64,000 nucleotides of DNA from Mycolicibacterium parafortuitum. GTDB lineage: Bacteria; Actinomycetota; Actinomycetes; Mycobacteriales; Mycobacteriaceae. Numbering within the stretch: the stretch's first letter is position 1; each line of letters opens with the position of its first letter. A model generated the notes under the pieces. It did not search any database. It saw nothing but the letters and a program-made list of their open reading frames with translations, and was not told where the DNA came from. The position numbers and the translations under genes are program-made. The stretch lies in contig NZ_MVID01000034.1 in NCBI RefSeq assembly GCF_002086815.1, forward strand, positions 1 through 64,000, written 5' to 3'. Shown here in pieces: positions 41,578 through 50,604 of the stretch.

Positions 41578-43560
41578 TTACCTCAGCGCCGCCCGCGCGA
41601 ACGCGCAGTCGAGGTCGCGGGACAACCGGGCCAGCGTCTCGGCGGCCCGCGGATCGCCTAGCTGCGCCCCGTCGCGTGCCGCGCGCAGCGCGACCGCCTG
41701 CTGGCCGCCGCGTTCTGCGGCCTTCACGGCGTCACGTGCCGCCGCGACCGCGCCGTGCTCGTCGCCTCGTGCCGACATCGTCGCGGCCCGTGCGAGTGCC
41801 AGCTCGGGGGCGAACAACATCGACTTGAGACCGTGCTTGGTTTCCGCGCGGGACAACGCCTTTCCGGCCTCCACCGGCTGGCCGAGCCGGCCCAGCGCCT
41901 GCGCGAGCAGCATCCACGCCAGGGGCCCCCAGGAGTAGCCGGTCGGTGCGAGCGCCGCCGCGGCGTCGCGAAGCAGCGGCACCGCCTCGGCGTGCTCACC
42001 GGATGCGATCAGCACATCGGCGGTGAGCACCGCGCCGATCGCCCGGCCCGGCTGATGCCGCTGCGCGAGATCGGTCAGCCGCCGCGCCAGCTCCAGAGCG
42101 CGGTCGGTGTCGCCGGTCATCATCAGCGCCGTGGTCTGGCCGAAGCCACTGGTGAACCGCAACAGACCCGGCTGCCCGGCCGACAGCGCGCGCTCGGCGA
42201 GCGCGTCGACGTCGGCGAACCGGCCCATCCGCGCCGAACTCAACGCCGCCGCCGAGGCCGCCCATCCGACGGCGGTGTCGTCGGCGTATTCCGACCCCAG
42301 CACCTCGTCGGCGAGTTCCAGTGCACGGCCCAGGTTTCCGGCGTTCATCGTGAACGTCGCAGACAGGGCGTCCAGTGTGATCCGCGCCGACGGCGACGTC
42401 ACCTTGCCGCGGGTCGTTCGCAGGAACGCCGTCGCGCGTTCGGGTTCGGACAGCATCCAGAACTGGTTGGCCGCGGTGGGCAGCGCCCACGCCAGCAGCT
42501 CGTCTTCGCTCAGTGTCGCCGGGTCGATCTCGGCGAGGATCTCGTCGGCGTCGCGGCCCCGGCCCTGCCAGGCCAGCGCATACCCGACGGTCAACCGGGC
42601 GTCGAGTTGCGGCGACTGGGCCAGCGCGGCCCGGCCGAGCCGTTCGCTCAGATCGAGATCGCCGAGCCTCAGCGCTTCCCGCGCCGCCGCGCACAGCTCG
42701 GAAGCGGTCAGGGCGCGGTCACTGCCGATCGCCAGGAACGCCGTCCGCAGCCGCGAGACCACGCCCCGGCCGGGCCCGGACGTGCGCTCGACCACCGCGG
42801 TGCGCAGCCGACGGAGTTCCGGGCCGCCGAGTGCACCGCGGACCGCGTCGAGCAGCAGTGGGTGTGCGGGGCGAAGTTCACCGCCGATGGCCAGCACGGC
42901 GCCGCACTCCAGCGCCGCGTCGACCGCATCGGCGCCGGCCAGCGTGTCGGCATCGGTGCGCGGCAATGGATCCGACACCGTCAGGAACTCCAGCACGCTG
43001 CGTGCCGGGGCCGGCAGGGTCGCGACGAATTCGTCGGCCTGTGCGAGCAGCCGGGCGTCGTCGTGCCCCGGCGGTCGCACGTCGACGCGGGCCACCAGAC
43101 CGTCGCGCCACAGTGCGCTCACCTCGGCGGGCACCGGCGCGTCGTCGGCCGTCGCGGTGAGCAGCAGTCGCGCCGTCCCCTCGACCGCCAGCTGATGGAC
43201 CAGCGCACTCGACAGCGGGTCCAACAGGTGCGCGTCGTCGACGATCAACAGCCGCCCGTCGCCGAGTTGTTCGGCGGCCGCGCGCGACACCGCCGTGGCC
43301 GACCCGGTCTCGGGAACCGTGATGAGCCGTTCGAATGCCCCGAAGGGCACAGGCTGGCGGGCGGTCGTCGCGAACACCCAGTCCACGCGCGGGAACTCGG
43401 CTGCCAGCCGGTCGGCGACGGTCCGTGCCAGCGTCGTCTTCCCGACCCCGGACGGGCCGATCAGCACCGCCCCCGCGCGGGTCCGCACACCGAGTTCGAG
43501 CTGGTCGAGCACCGGATCGGCGGGCGCGATCACCCATCCGAGAGGCAGAGGCGAAGGCAC
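41578..43560 (-). CDS. AAA/STAND-like ATPase regulator (Rv1204c-like)
   Basis: 660 residues. Walker A GPSGVGKTT at about residues 34-42, Walker B RLLIVDDAHLL, then a winged-helix-like part and about 350 residues of TPR-type helical repeats (ARLTVGYALAWQGRG, SARMGRFADVDALAERAL). The architecture is that of LuxR-family STAND regulators. However, the protein ends with DLDCAFARAALR and shows no C-terminal HTH domain, so it may regulate by protein contact or have lost DNA binding. It starts at GTG 43560, where TAGACT precedes by 7 nt. Divergent from the LOG gene. Length and place resemble Rv1204c. Confidence 0.65.
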   Translation of the reverse strand: MPSPLPLGWVIAPADPVLDQLELGVRTRAGAVLIGPSGVGKTTLARTVADRLAAEFPRVDWVFATTARQPVPFGAFERLITVPETGSATAVSRAAAEQLGDGRLLIVDDAHLLDPLSSALVHQLAVEGTARLLLTATADDAPVPAEVSALWRDGLVARVDVRPPGHDDARLLAQADEFVATLPAPARSVLEFLTVSDPLPRTDADTLAGADAVDAALECGAVLAIGGELRPAHPLLLDAVRGALGGPELRRLRTAVVERTSGPGRGVVSRLRTAFLAIGSDRALTASELCAAAREALRLGDLDLSERLGRAALAQSPQLDARLTVGYALAWQGRGRDADEILAEIDPATLSEDELLAWALPTAANQFWMLSEPERATAFLRTTRGKVTSPSARITLDALSATFTMNAGNLGRALELADEVLGSEYADDTAVGWAASAAALSSARMGRFADVDALAERALSAGQPGLLRFTSGFGQTTALMMTGDTDRALELARRLTDLAQRHQPGRAIGAVLTADVLIASGEHAEAVPLLRDAAAALAPTGYSWGPLAWMLLAQALGRLGQPVEAGKALSRAETKHGLKSMLFAPELALARAATMSARGDEHGAVAAARDAVKAAERGGQQAVALRAARDGAQLGDPRAAETLARLSRDLDCAFARAALR

Positions 43561-43591
43561 ATGCCGGAGTCTATGTGGCTAGGTTGGTGGT

Positions 43592-44155
43592 GTGTCCCGA
43601 GATCCAGACCGTGAATGGGCCGTCTGTGTCTACTGCGCCTCGGGTCCGACTCATCCCGCGCTGCTGGAGCTGGCCCGCGCCGTCGGCGCCGGCATCGCGG
43701 ACCGGGGTTGGACGCTGGTCTCCGGTGGCGGCAACGTCTCGGCGATGGGCGAGGTGGCGAGCGCGGCCCGCAGCCACGGCGGATACACCGTCGGTGTGAT
43801 CCCGAAGGCGCTCGTGCACCGGGAGGTCGCCGACACCGAAGCCGACGAACTGGTCGTCACCGACACGATGCGGGAACGCAAACAGGTGATGGAGGACCGC
43901 GCGGACGCGTTCCTGGCGCTGCCCGGCGGGATCGGCACCCTCGAGGAGTTCTTCGAAGCCTGGACAGCGGGCTATTTGGGTATGCACACCAAACCGATCG
44001 TGATGCTCGACACCACGGGGCACTACGACGGTCTCCTGGCCTGGCTGCGGGGGTTGGTCGGAACCGGATACGTCGCCGAGGACGCGATGCGGTCCCTCGT
44101 CGTCGTCGACGACGTCGATGCCGCTCTGGCCGCCTGCGCACCCCGGCTAGGGTGA
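43592..44155 (+). CDS. log: Cytokinin riboside 5'-monophosphate phosphoribohydrolase (LOG family)
   Basis: 187 residues with the LOG motifs SGGGNVSAMG and PGGIGTLEEFFE. The family splits the N-glycosidic bond of N6-modified AMP to release free base and ribose 5-phosphate; in M. tuberculosis Rv1205 makes cytokinins and its loss-of-clearance phenotype links to aldehyde toxicity. The N-terminus is short (MSRDPDREWAVCVYCASGPTHP). TAGGTT precedes the GTG by 6 nt, so the transcript is probably leaderless; the AAA gene is divergent with 31 bp between start codons. It is followed by fadD6 37 bp later. Confidence 0.88.
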   Translation: MSRDPDREWAVCVYCASGPTHPALLELARAVGAGIADRGWTLVSGGGNVSAMGEVASAARSHGGYTVGVIPKALVHREVADTEADELVVTDTMRERKQVMEDRADAFLALPGGIGTLEEFFEAWTAGYLGMHTKPIVMLDTTGHYDGLLAWLRGLVGTGYVAEDAMRSLVVVDDVDAALAACAPRLG

Positions 44156-44192
44156 CGCACACAACAGCAGCAGCGGAGACAGCGGAGGCACA

Positions 44193-45998
44193 GTGAGCAA
44201 GAAGTCGGGGACCCGCAGCAGCGTCGGTCTGCTCGATATCGCCAAACAGGTACCGGGACTGGTCAGGGATACGCCGACGATCGTGCGCGGCGTGGTCACC
44301 GGCTTCGGTGCCCGCCCGACCGCGAAGACGTCCATCGGGAAGGTCTTCCAGGACCGGGCCGCGCAGTACGGCAACAAGGTGTTCCTCAAGTTCGAGGACC
44401 GCGAGATCACCTATGCCGAGGCGAACGAGACCGTCAACCGCTATGCCGCGGTGCTGGCGGCCAAGGGAGTCGGCCACGGTGACGTCGTCGGCATCATGAT
44501 GCGCAACTCCCCGGAACCGGTGCTGCTCATGCTCGCCGCGGTCAAGTGCGGGGCGATCTCGGGGATGCTCAACTACCACCAGCGCGACGAGGTCCTCAAG
44601 CACAGCCTCGGACTGCTGTCGGCCTCGGTCGTGGTCGCCGAAACCGAGTTCGTGGAACACATCACCGAATCCGGCGCCGACACCGACGGGCTGGTCACCC
44701 TCGACGAGTTCAAGCAGCTCGCCGAGACGGCGCCGACCAGCAACCCCGCGACCACGTCCGCGGTGCTCGCCAAGGACAAGGCGTTCTACATCTTCACCTC
44801 CGGCACCACCGGCATGCCGAAGGCCAGCGTGATGACCCACTACCGGTGGCTGCGCGCACTGGCCGGGTTCGGCGGCCTCGGTATGCGCCTCAACAGCAAC
44901 GACACGCTCTACTGCTGCCTGCCGCTCTACCACAACAACGCGCTGACGGTGGCGCTGTCGTCGGTGCTGAGCTCCGGGGCGACGCTGGCGCTGGGTAAGT
45001 CGTTCTCGGCGTCGAAGTTCTGGGACGACGTGATCCGCTACGACGCCACCGCATTCGTCTACATCGGCGAGATCTGCACCTACCTGCTCAACCAGCCCGA
45101 GAAGCCGACCGACCGCAAGCACCGGGTCAGGGTCATCTGCGGCAACGGTCTGCGCCCGGCGATCTGGGACGCGTTCACCGAACGCTTCGGCATCAAGCGG
45201 GTCTGCGAGTTCTACGCCGCCAGCGAGGGCAACACCGCGTTCGTCAACGTCCTCAACGTCGACAAGACCACCGGGATCTGCCCCAGCCCGGTCGCGTTCG
45301 TCGAGTACGACGAGCACACCGGCCAGCCGGTGCGCGGCGACGACGGCCGGGTGCGCAAGGTCAAGAAGGGGGAGCCCGGCCTGCTGCTGTCGAAGGTCAG
45401 CAACTTCCAGCCCTTCGACGGCTACACCGACAAGAAGGAGTCGGAGAAGAAGCTGGTCCGCGACGCCTTCAAGGAGGGCGACGTGTGGTTCAACACCGGG
45501 GACCTGATGCGTGCCCAGGGGTTCGGGCACGCGGCGTTCACCGACCGGCTCGGTGACACCTTCCGCTGGAAGGGTGAGAACGTGGCCACCACCGAGGTCG
45601 AGGCGGCGGTGTCGACCGACCCGCAGGTCGAGGAGGCCACCGTCTTCGGCGTCGAGGTGCCCGACACCGGCGGCCGCGCCGGCATGGTCGCCATCCAGCT
45701 CAAAGAGGGCAAGGAGTTCGACGGCAAATCGCTGGCCAAGGCCGCCTTCGACAAACTGCCCGGCTACGCGGTGCCGCTGTTCGTGCGGGTGGTCTCAGAA
45801 CTCGCCCACACCTCGACGTTCAAGAGCCAGAAGGGGGACCTGCGCAAGGAGGGCTACGGCGGCTCCAGCGGCGAGGGCGAGGACGACGACGTCAAGGTCG
45901 AGGACCCGATCTACGTGCTGTCGGGGCGCGAGGAGGGCTACGTCGAGTTCTACGAGGAGTACCTGATCGAGGTCAAGGACGGCAAGAAGCCCAAGTAG
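44193..45998 (+). CDS. fadD6: Long-chain acyl-CoA synthetase FadD6
   Basis: 601 residues, FATP-like ANL family. AMP-binding motif FYIFTSGTTGMPKASVMTH, then FYAASEGNTAFVN and the hinge TFRWKGENVATTEVEAA. The FATP-type signature (FRWKGENVATTEV) sets it apart from FadD36. It activates long or very long fatty acids, possibly while they are taken up. The C-terminus is rich in acidic residues (EGEDDDVKVEDP) and ends KDGKKPK. GTG start; downstream of the LOG gene and upstream of folP2 in the same direction as in Rv1205-Rv1207. Confidence 0.9.
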   Translation: MSKKSGTRSSVGLLDIAKQVPGLVRDTPTIVRGVVTGFGARPTAKTSIGKVFQDRAAQYGNKVFLKFEDREITYAEANETVNRYAAVLAAKGVGHGDVVGIMMRNSPEPVLLMLAAVKCGAISGMLNYHQRDEVLKHSLGLLSASVVVAETEFVEHITESGADTDGLVTLDEFKQLAETAPTSNPATTSAVLAKDKAFYIFTSGTTGMPKASVMTHYRWLRALAGFGGLGMRLNSNDTLYCCLPLYHNNALTVALSSVLSSGATLALGKSFSASKFWDDVIRYDATAFVYIGEICTYLLNQPEKPTDRKHRVRVICGNGLRPAIWDAFTERFGIKRVCEFYAASEGNTAFVNVLNVDKTTGICPSPVAFVEYDEHTGQPVRGDDGRVRKVKKGEPGLLLSKVSNFQPFDGYTDKKESEKKLVRDAFKEGDVWFNTGDLMRAQGFGHAAFTDRLGDTFRWKGENVATTEVEAAVSTDPQVEEATVFGVEVPDTGGRAGMVAIQLKEGKEFDGKSLAKAAFDKLPGYAVPLFVRVVSELAHTSTFKSQKGDLRKEGYGGSSGEGEDDDVKVEDPIYVLSGREEGYVEFYEEYLIEVKDGKKPK

Positions 45999-46017
45999 CT
46001 GCACGTAGCCTGGGGAG

Positions 46018-46893
46018 GTGCAGTCGACGTTCCTGGGTCGCCCGGTCGCGGGGGACCGTGCGCTGATCATGGCGATCGTGAACCGGACGCCCGACTCGTT
46101 CTACGACCGCGGGGCGACGTTCACCGACGAGGCGGCCAAGCAGGCCGCGCACCGCGTCATCGCCGACGGCGCCGACATCGTCGACGTCGGCGGGGTGAAG
46201 GCCGGGCCCGGGGTCACCGTCGAGGTCGACGAGGAGATCGCCCGGGTGGTGCCGTTCATCGAATGGCTGCGCGAGACGTTCCCGGACCAGCTGATCAGCG
46301 TGGACACCTGGCGCGCCGAGGTGGCCAAACAGGCGTGTGCGGCTGGTGCGGACCTGATCAACGACACGTGGGGCGGCGCCGACCCCGACCTGGCGGCCGT
46401 GGCCGCCGAGTTCGGCGCGGGCCTGGTGTGTTCGCACACCGGTGGCGCGGTGCCGCGGACCCGGCCGTTCCGGGTCAACTACGGGCTGACCGAGAGGGGC
46501 GTCGTCGACGACGTGCTGGCCGAGGTGACGGCCGCGGCCGAGCGGGCGGTGTCGCTCGGGGTCGCCCGCGACCGCATCCTGATCGATCCGACCCACGATT
46601 TCGGCAAGAACACTTACCACGGTCTTAGTTTGTTGCGTCATGTAAAAGAGCTTGTTAACACTGGATGGCCGGTCCTGATGGCGCTGAGCAACAAGGATTT
46701 CGTCGGGGAAACTCTGGGTGTGGGACTGACCGAACGCCTCGAGGGCACCCTGGCCGCGACCGCTCTGGCGGCCGCGGAAGGCGCCGCCGTTTTCCGGGTG
46801 CACGAGGTGGGTCCCACGCGTCGGGTACTGGAGATGGTTGCGTCAATCCGAGGCGCCCGTCCGCCGAAACACACGGTGAGGGGATTGGCATGA
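46018..46893 (+). CDS. folP2: Dihydropteroate synthase homologue FolP2
   Basis: 291 residues with the pterin-binding TIM barrel: ALIMAIVNRTPDSFYD, GADIVDVGGVKAGPG and LINDTWGGADPDL. FolP1 is the real dihydropteroate synthase in mycobacteria; FolP2 lacks that activity and its substrate is unknown. The paired GpgS gene downstream (ATGA overlap) hints at cell-envelope metabolism instead of folate. TAGCCT precedes GTG 46018 by 6 nt. Bases 46612-46668 are unusually AT-rich with rare codons (CTT, AGT, TTG, GTA, AAA, ACT), although they encode the conserved NTYHGLSLLRHVKELVNTGW. Confidence 0.88.
   Translation: MQSTFLGRPVAGDRALIMAIVNRTPDSFYDRGATFTDEAAKQAAHRVIADGADIVDVGGVKAGPGVTVEVDEEIARVVPFIEWLRETFPDQLISVDTWRAEVAKQACAAGADLINDTWGGADPDLAAVAAEFGAGLVCSHTGGAVPRTRPFRVNYGLTERGVVDDVLAEVTAAAERAVSLGVARDRILIDPTHDFGKNTYHGLSLLRHVKELVNTGWPVLMALSNKDFVGETLGVGLTERLEGTLAATALAAAEGAAVFRVHEVGPTRRVLEMVASIRGARPPKHTVRGLA
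46633..46661 (+). promoter_or_regulatory. Candidate internal promoter for gpgS
   Basis: TTGCGT (46633-46638), a 17-bp gap and TAACAC (46656-46661) lie inside an AT-rich patch of folP2, 229 bp before the gpgS start. The patch has about 42% G+C over 57 bp. The spacing fits a housekeeping promoter, although the last -10 base is not T. Confidence 0.3.
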
Positions 46894-47849
46894 CTGTGCT
46901 GTCTGACCGCGTCGATGAACTGGCCACCTACGAGGTCGCCGAACACCGCTGGTTGACCGATCGCAGCTGGAGCCGGCCGGACTGGTCGATCGCCGAACTG
47001 GTGGCCGCCAAGCGCGGCCGCACGGTGTCGGTCGTGCTTCCCGCACTGAACGAGGAGGAGACCGTCGCCAGCGTCGTCGAGACCATCACCCCGTTGCTGG
47101 GTGGCCTCGTCGACGAGTTGATCGTGCTGGACTCCGGTTCCACCGACGACACCGAGATCCGGGCGGTCGCCGCGGGGGCCCGGGTGGTCAGCCGAGAGGT
47201 CGCGCTGCCCGAGGTGCCGCCGCAGCCCGGCAAGGGCGAGGTGCTGTGGCGGTCGCTGGCGGCCACCACCGGCGACCTGATCGCGTTCGTCGACTCCGAC
47301 CTGATCGATCCGGACCCGATGTTCGTGCCCAAGCTGCTCGGTCCGCTGCTGACGACCGAGGGTGTGCATCTGGTCAAGGGCTTCTACCGGAGGCCGCTGA
47401 AGGTCAGCGGCAAGGAGGACGCCAACGGCGGCGGCCGTGTCACCGAGCTGGTGGCCCGCCCGCTGCTGGCCTCGCTGCGCCCCGAGTTGATGTGCCTGTA
47501 CCAGCCGCTGGGCGGCGAATACGCCGGCACCCGCGAACTGTTGACCGCGGTGCCGTTCGCGCCGGGCTACGGCGTCGAGATCGGGCTGCTCATCGACACC
47601 TACGACCGGCTGGGGCTGGACGCCATCGCGCAGGTCAACCTCGGTGTGCGTACGCACCGCAACCGGCCGCTGACCGAGCTGGCGTCGATGAGCAGGCAGG
47701 TCATCGGCACGCTGCTGTCGCGCTGCGGCGTCCCGGACTCCGGCGTCGGGCTGACCCAGTTCTTCGCCGACGGCGAGGACTACACCCCGCGCACGTCGAC
47801 GGTGTCGTTGTGTGACCGTCCGCCGATGAACACGCTGCGGCCGCGCTGA
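46890..47849 (+). CDS. gpgS: Glucosyl-3-phosphoglycerate synthase GpgS
   Basis: 319 residues of the GT81 family. It begins with an N-terminal helix and SVVLPALNEEETVASVV, followed by LDSGSTDDTEI and the metal-binding VDSDLID (DxD), then PGKGEVLWRSL and AHR-type HRNRPL. It transfers glucose from a nucleotide sugar to 3-phosphoglycerate, the first step of methylglucose lipopolysaccharide synthesis. The ATG overlaps the folP2 stop (ATGA). Matches Rv1208. The downstream glgM and glgC serve a separate glucan route but share nucleotide-glucose. Confidence 0.94.
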   Translation: MTVLSDRVDELATYEVAEHRWLTDRSWSRPDWSIAELVAAKRGRTVSVVLPALNEEETVASVVETITPLLGGLVDELIVLDSGSTDDTEIRAVAAGARVVSREVALPEVPPQPGKGEVLWRSLAATTGDLIAFVDSDLIDPDPMFVPKLLGPLLTTEGVHLVKGFYRRPLKVSGKEDANGGGRVTELVARPLLASLRPELMCLYQPLGGEYAGTRELLTAVPFAPGYGVEIGLLIDTYDRLGLDAIAQVNLGVRTHRNRPLTELASMSRQVIGTLLSRCGVPDSGVGLTQFFADGEDYTPRTSTVSLCDRPPMNTLRPR

Positions 47850-47901
47850 CCCAACGGGTGGCCGCGCCGCGGTCGTCGGTGCCGTCGGGCACTATCGAGG
47901 G

Positions 47902-48279
47902 GTGACTCTCGTCCTGCTCTACCTCGTCGTACTGGTGCTCGTCGGCATCGTGTTGTTCGCCGTGGGCAGTGTGTTGTTCGGTCGCGGTGAGGTGCTGCCG
48001 CCGCTTCCCCAGGGGACCACCGCGACCGTGCTGCCCGCGTCCGGTGTCACCGGGGCCGACGTCGAGGCCGTGAAATTCACCCAGACGCTGCGTGGCTACA
48101 AGCCCAGCGAAGTCGACTGGGTGCTCGACCGGCTCGGCCGCGAGATCGACATGTTGCGTGGTGAACTCGCCGCGGTGCGCTCGTCCTACGGCCTCGATGC
48201 GGACCCCGGGCAGCAGGGCGCCGACGCGCCGGCCGGGGCGCACGCCCTTCCCCCGGAGTACGCGCGGGACGACTCGTGA
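47902..48279 (+). CDS. Membrane protein with DivIVA-like coiled coil (Rv1209-like)
   Basis: 125 residues. One N-terminal membrane segment (VLLYLVVLVLVGIVLFAVGS) and a soluble part with the DivIVA motif FTQTLRGYKPSEVDWVLDRL that continues into a short coiled coil (EIDMLRGELAAVRSS). DivIVA proteins mark cell poles and growth sites; this short version could tether a partner there. GTG 47902, with CACTAT 6 nt before it. It overlaps the tag gene (GTGA at 48276-48279). Confidence 0.7.
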   Translation: MTLVLLYLVVLVLVGIVLFAVGSVLFGRGEVLPPLPQGTTATVLPASGVTGADVEAVKFTQTLRGYKPSEVDWVLDRLGREIDMLRGELAAVRSSYGLDADPGQQGADAPAGAHALPPEYARDDS

Positions 48280-48944
48280 CCGGCATGAAACAGGCGATGG
48301 AACCGGACAGCCGGACCCGCTGCGGGTGGATCGATCAGTCGCGGCTGTCGGACGCCGACTTCGTGCTGTACCGCGACTACCACGACACCGAATGGGGCCG
48401 CCCGCTGCACGGCTCGCCCGAGCTGTTCGAGCGGGTCAGTCTGGAGGCGTTCCAGAGCGGACTGTCCTGGCTGATCATCCTGCGCAAGCGGGACAACTTC
48501 CGGGCGGCGTTCGACGGTTTCGACGTCGAGCGCGTCGCGCGCTACGGCGACCGCGACGTCGAACGGCTGATGTCCGAGTCGGGCATCGTGCGCAACCGCG
48601 CCAAGATCGAGGCCACCATCGCCAACGCCCGTGTGGTCGCCGACATGACCGACGCCGGTGAGGATCTCGGGGAGCTGCTGTGGTCGTTCGCGCCGGCGGA
48701 CCGGGCGACGCGGTCGCGGCCGGAGAGTCTGGCGGACGTCGCCGCGGTGTCCCCGGAGTCGACGGCCATGGCCAAGGAACTCAAGAAACGCGGATTCCGG
48801 TTCGTCGGGCCCACGACGGCGTACGCCCTGATGCAGGCCACCGGGATGGTCGACGACCACGTCGCCGACTGCTGGGTACCGCGTGTGGAGGCGACCGGGG
48901 CCGGCGGTTCAGCGAATCAAAAGGCCCCGTCAGAGCAGCTATAG
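48276..48944 (+). CDS. tag: DNA-3-methyladenine glycosylase I (Tag)
   Basis: 222 residues. Typical Tag I motifs: RCGWIDQSRLSDADFVLYRDYHDTEWGRPL, and the substrate-binding FERVSLEAFQSGLSWLIILRKR. The zinc site of Tag is formed by Cys17 (RCGW), His (YHDTEW) and the C-terminal DDHVADCW. It excises 3-methyladenine from alkylated DNA. The start is GTG overlapping the previous stop, so it is coupled to the DivIVA-like gene. Rv1210-like. Confidence 0.93.
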   Translation: MTGMKQAMEPDSRTRCGWIDQSRLSDADFVLYRDYHDTEWGRPLHGSPELFERVSLEAFQSGLSWLIILRKRDNFRAAFDGFDVERVARYGDRDVERLMSESGIVRNRAKIEATIANARVVADMTDAGEDLGELLWSFAPADRATRSRPESLADVAAVSPESTAMAKELKKRGFRFVGPTTAYALMQATGMVDDHVADCWVPRVEATGAGGSANQKAPSEQL

Positions 48945-49100
48945 CCGGGTCTTCGCACACGACTCGGCCTGGATAGGGAACAATGGAACCTGTAGCAGTT
49001 CAGAGCCGGGTGCTGTCGGTGCACGCCCAACGGTGCCCAGCTTCCGGCTCACGGACAGACGAGGCCCTGACGGGCACGCCCATTGTGGAGGGAGCACTCG

Positions 49101-49268
49101 ATGGCGGCGATGAAGCCCCGGACTGGAGACGGTCCACTGGAAGCGACCAAGGAGGGGCGAGGCATCGTGATGCGGGTTCCACTGGAAGGCGGGGGCCGAC
49201 TCGTCGTCGAGCTCACCCCGGAGGAAGCCGCCGCCCTCGGCGACGAACTCAAGGGCGTGACCAGCTAG
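49101..49268 (+). CDS. DUF3117 protein (Rv1211-like)
   Basis: 55 residues: MAAMKPRTGDGPLEATKEG, then RGIVMRVPLEGGGRLVVELT, then PEEAAALGDELKGVTS. It is nearly identical to M. tuberculosis Rv1211 as I recall it, a protein described as calmodulin-like. The family's sequence is almost invariant in actinobacteria. The ATG at 49101 has the ribosome binding site GGAGGGAG. An in-frame ATG 6 codons upstream has none. The 150 bp before it include no clear promoter, so the transcript may extend from tag. Confidence 0.85.
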   Translation: MAAMKPRTGDGPLEATKEGRGIVMRVPLEGGGRLVVELTPEEAAALGDELKGVTS

Positions 49269-49279
49269 CGCCGACTCCG

Positions 49280-50443
49280 CTAGGCCGAGACCGTGCGATA
49301 GATCTGCACGGTCTGTTCGGCGATGCGCGCCCATGAGAAATGGTCGATGCAGCGCTGCCTGCCCGCCTGCCCGTACCGCCCGGCCCGCTGCGGGTCGGCG
49401 ACCAGGGCGTTGACGGCCTCGGCGAGGTCACGTTCGAACGTCGCCGGCGCGTCGGCGTCGTAGTGCACCAGCAGCCCGGTCTGCTGGTCGGAGACCACCT
49501 CGGGGATGCCGCCGACGTCGGAGGCGACCACCGCCGTCGCGCACGCCATTGCCTCCAGGTTCACGATGCCCAGCGGTTCGTACACCGATGGGCATACGAA
49601 TACCGTTGCCGCGGACAAGATCTCGTCGATCTTCGGCTGAGGCAGCATCTCCCGGACCCAGAACACCCCGGTGCGGCTCTGGGACAGCTGCTGCACCGCG
49701 GAGGCAACCTCCTCGGCGATCTCCGGGGTGTCGGGGGCGCCGGCGCAGAGCACGAGCTGCACCGCGGGATCGAAGTGGTGCGCGGCCGCCACCAGATGGG
49801 CGACGCCCTTCTGCCGGGTGATCCGGCCGACGAACGCGACGATCGGACGGGACAGGTCCACACCGAGTTCGGTCAGCACCGACCCGTCGCCGCCGGCTTC
49901 GACCGGACGCCATTTGTCGGTGTCGATCCCGTTGAGGACGACATGCACCTTGCCGGGGTCCAGCGCCGGATACGTGCGCAGCACGTCCTCACGCATCCCG
50001 GCGCTGACGGCGATGACGGCATCGGCGGCCTCCACCGCGGTCTTCTCCACCCACGACGAGATGCGGTAGCCGCCGCCGAGCTGCTCGGCCTTCCACGGCC
50101 GCATCGGCTCCAGCGAGTGCGCGGTCAGCACGTGCGGCACCCCGTAGAGCAGTGCCGACAGATGCCCCGCCATCCCGGCGTACCAGGTGTGGGAGTGCAC
50201 CACGGTGGCCTGCGCGGCGGAGTTGACCATGGACAGGTCGGCCGACAGCGTCGCCAGCGCCGGGTTCGCGCCGGCCAGCGCCGGGTCGGGCTGGGCAACC
50301 GTCGCACCGGGGCGCGGTGCCCCCATGCAGTGCACGTCGACCTCGCACAGCAGCCGCAGCTGCCCGACGAGTTCGGTGACATGGACGCCGGCGCCGCCGT
50401 AGACCTCCGGTGGATACTCCCGCGTCATCATCGCCACCCGCAT
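49280..50443 (-). CDS. glgM: Maltose-1-phosphate synthase GlgM (formerly GlgA)
   Basis: 387 residues, glycosyltransferase family 4. It starts MRVAMMTREYPPEVYGGAGV and has the nucleotide-binding motifs GRITRQKGVAHLV and FVCPSVYEPLGIVNLEAMAC (E-x7-E). In mycobacteria it uses ADP-glucose (made by GlgC) and glucose-1-phosphate to form alpha-maltose-1-phosphate, the donor for GlgE glucan. TACGGT stands 7 nt before the ATG (with AGGAG also present), so transcription may be leaderless. It is divergent from glgC, 161 bp apart. Matches Rv1212c. Confidence 0.92.
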   Translation of the reverse strand: MRVAMMTREYPPEVYGGAGVHVTELVGQLRLLCEVDVHCMGAPRPGATVAQPDPALAGANPALATLSADLSMVNSAAQATVVHSHTWYAGMAGHLSALLYGVPHVLTAHSLEPMRPWKAEQLGGGYRISSWVEKTAVEAADAVIAVSAGMREDVLRTYPALDPGKVHVVLNGIDTDKWRPVEAGGDGSVLTELGVDLSRPIVAFVGRITRQKGVAHLVAAAHHFDPAVQLVLCAGAPDTPEIAEEVASAVQQLSQSRTGVFWVREMLPQPKIDEILSAATVFVCPSVYEPLGIVNLEAMACATAVVASDVGGIPEVVSDQQTGLLVHYDADAPATFERDLAEAVNALVADPQRAGRYGQAGRQRCIDHFSWARIAEQTVQIYRTVSA

Positions 50444-50592
50444 GCTCCTGACCGTATCCAACTTCTCGATGCGCTGCGCCGCATCCCCAATTGTCTTGAC
50501 GGACAGCCCGAAAACCCGTCGTCAGCGGCGTGTGGCGGGCCGGGGACGCGCGAGTTGGCGGCGAATGGCTAGCCGCCGTCGCGGCGTGCGGA

Positions 50593-50598
50593 TAGGTT
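50593..50598 (+). promoter_or_regulatory. Leaderless promoter of glgC
   Basis: TAGGTT (50593-50598) stands 6 nt before the glgC ATG at 50605, the geometry of a leaderless mycobacterial transcript. No ribosome binding site is visible in GGAAAC. A -35 element could not be fixed. Confidence 0.6.
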
Positions 50599-50604
50599 GG
50601 AAAC

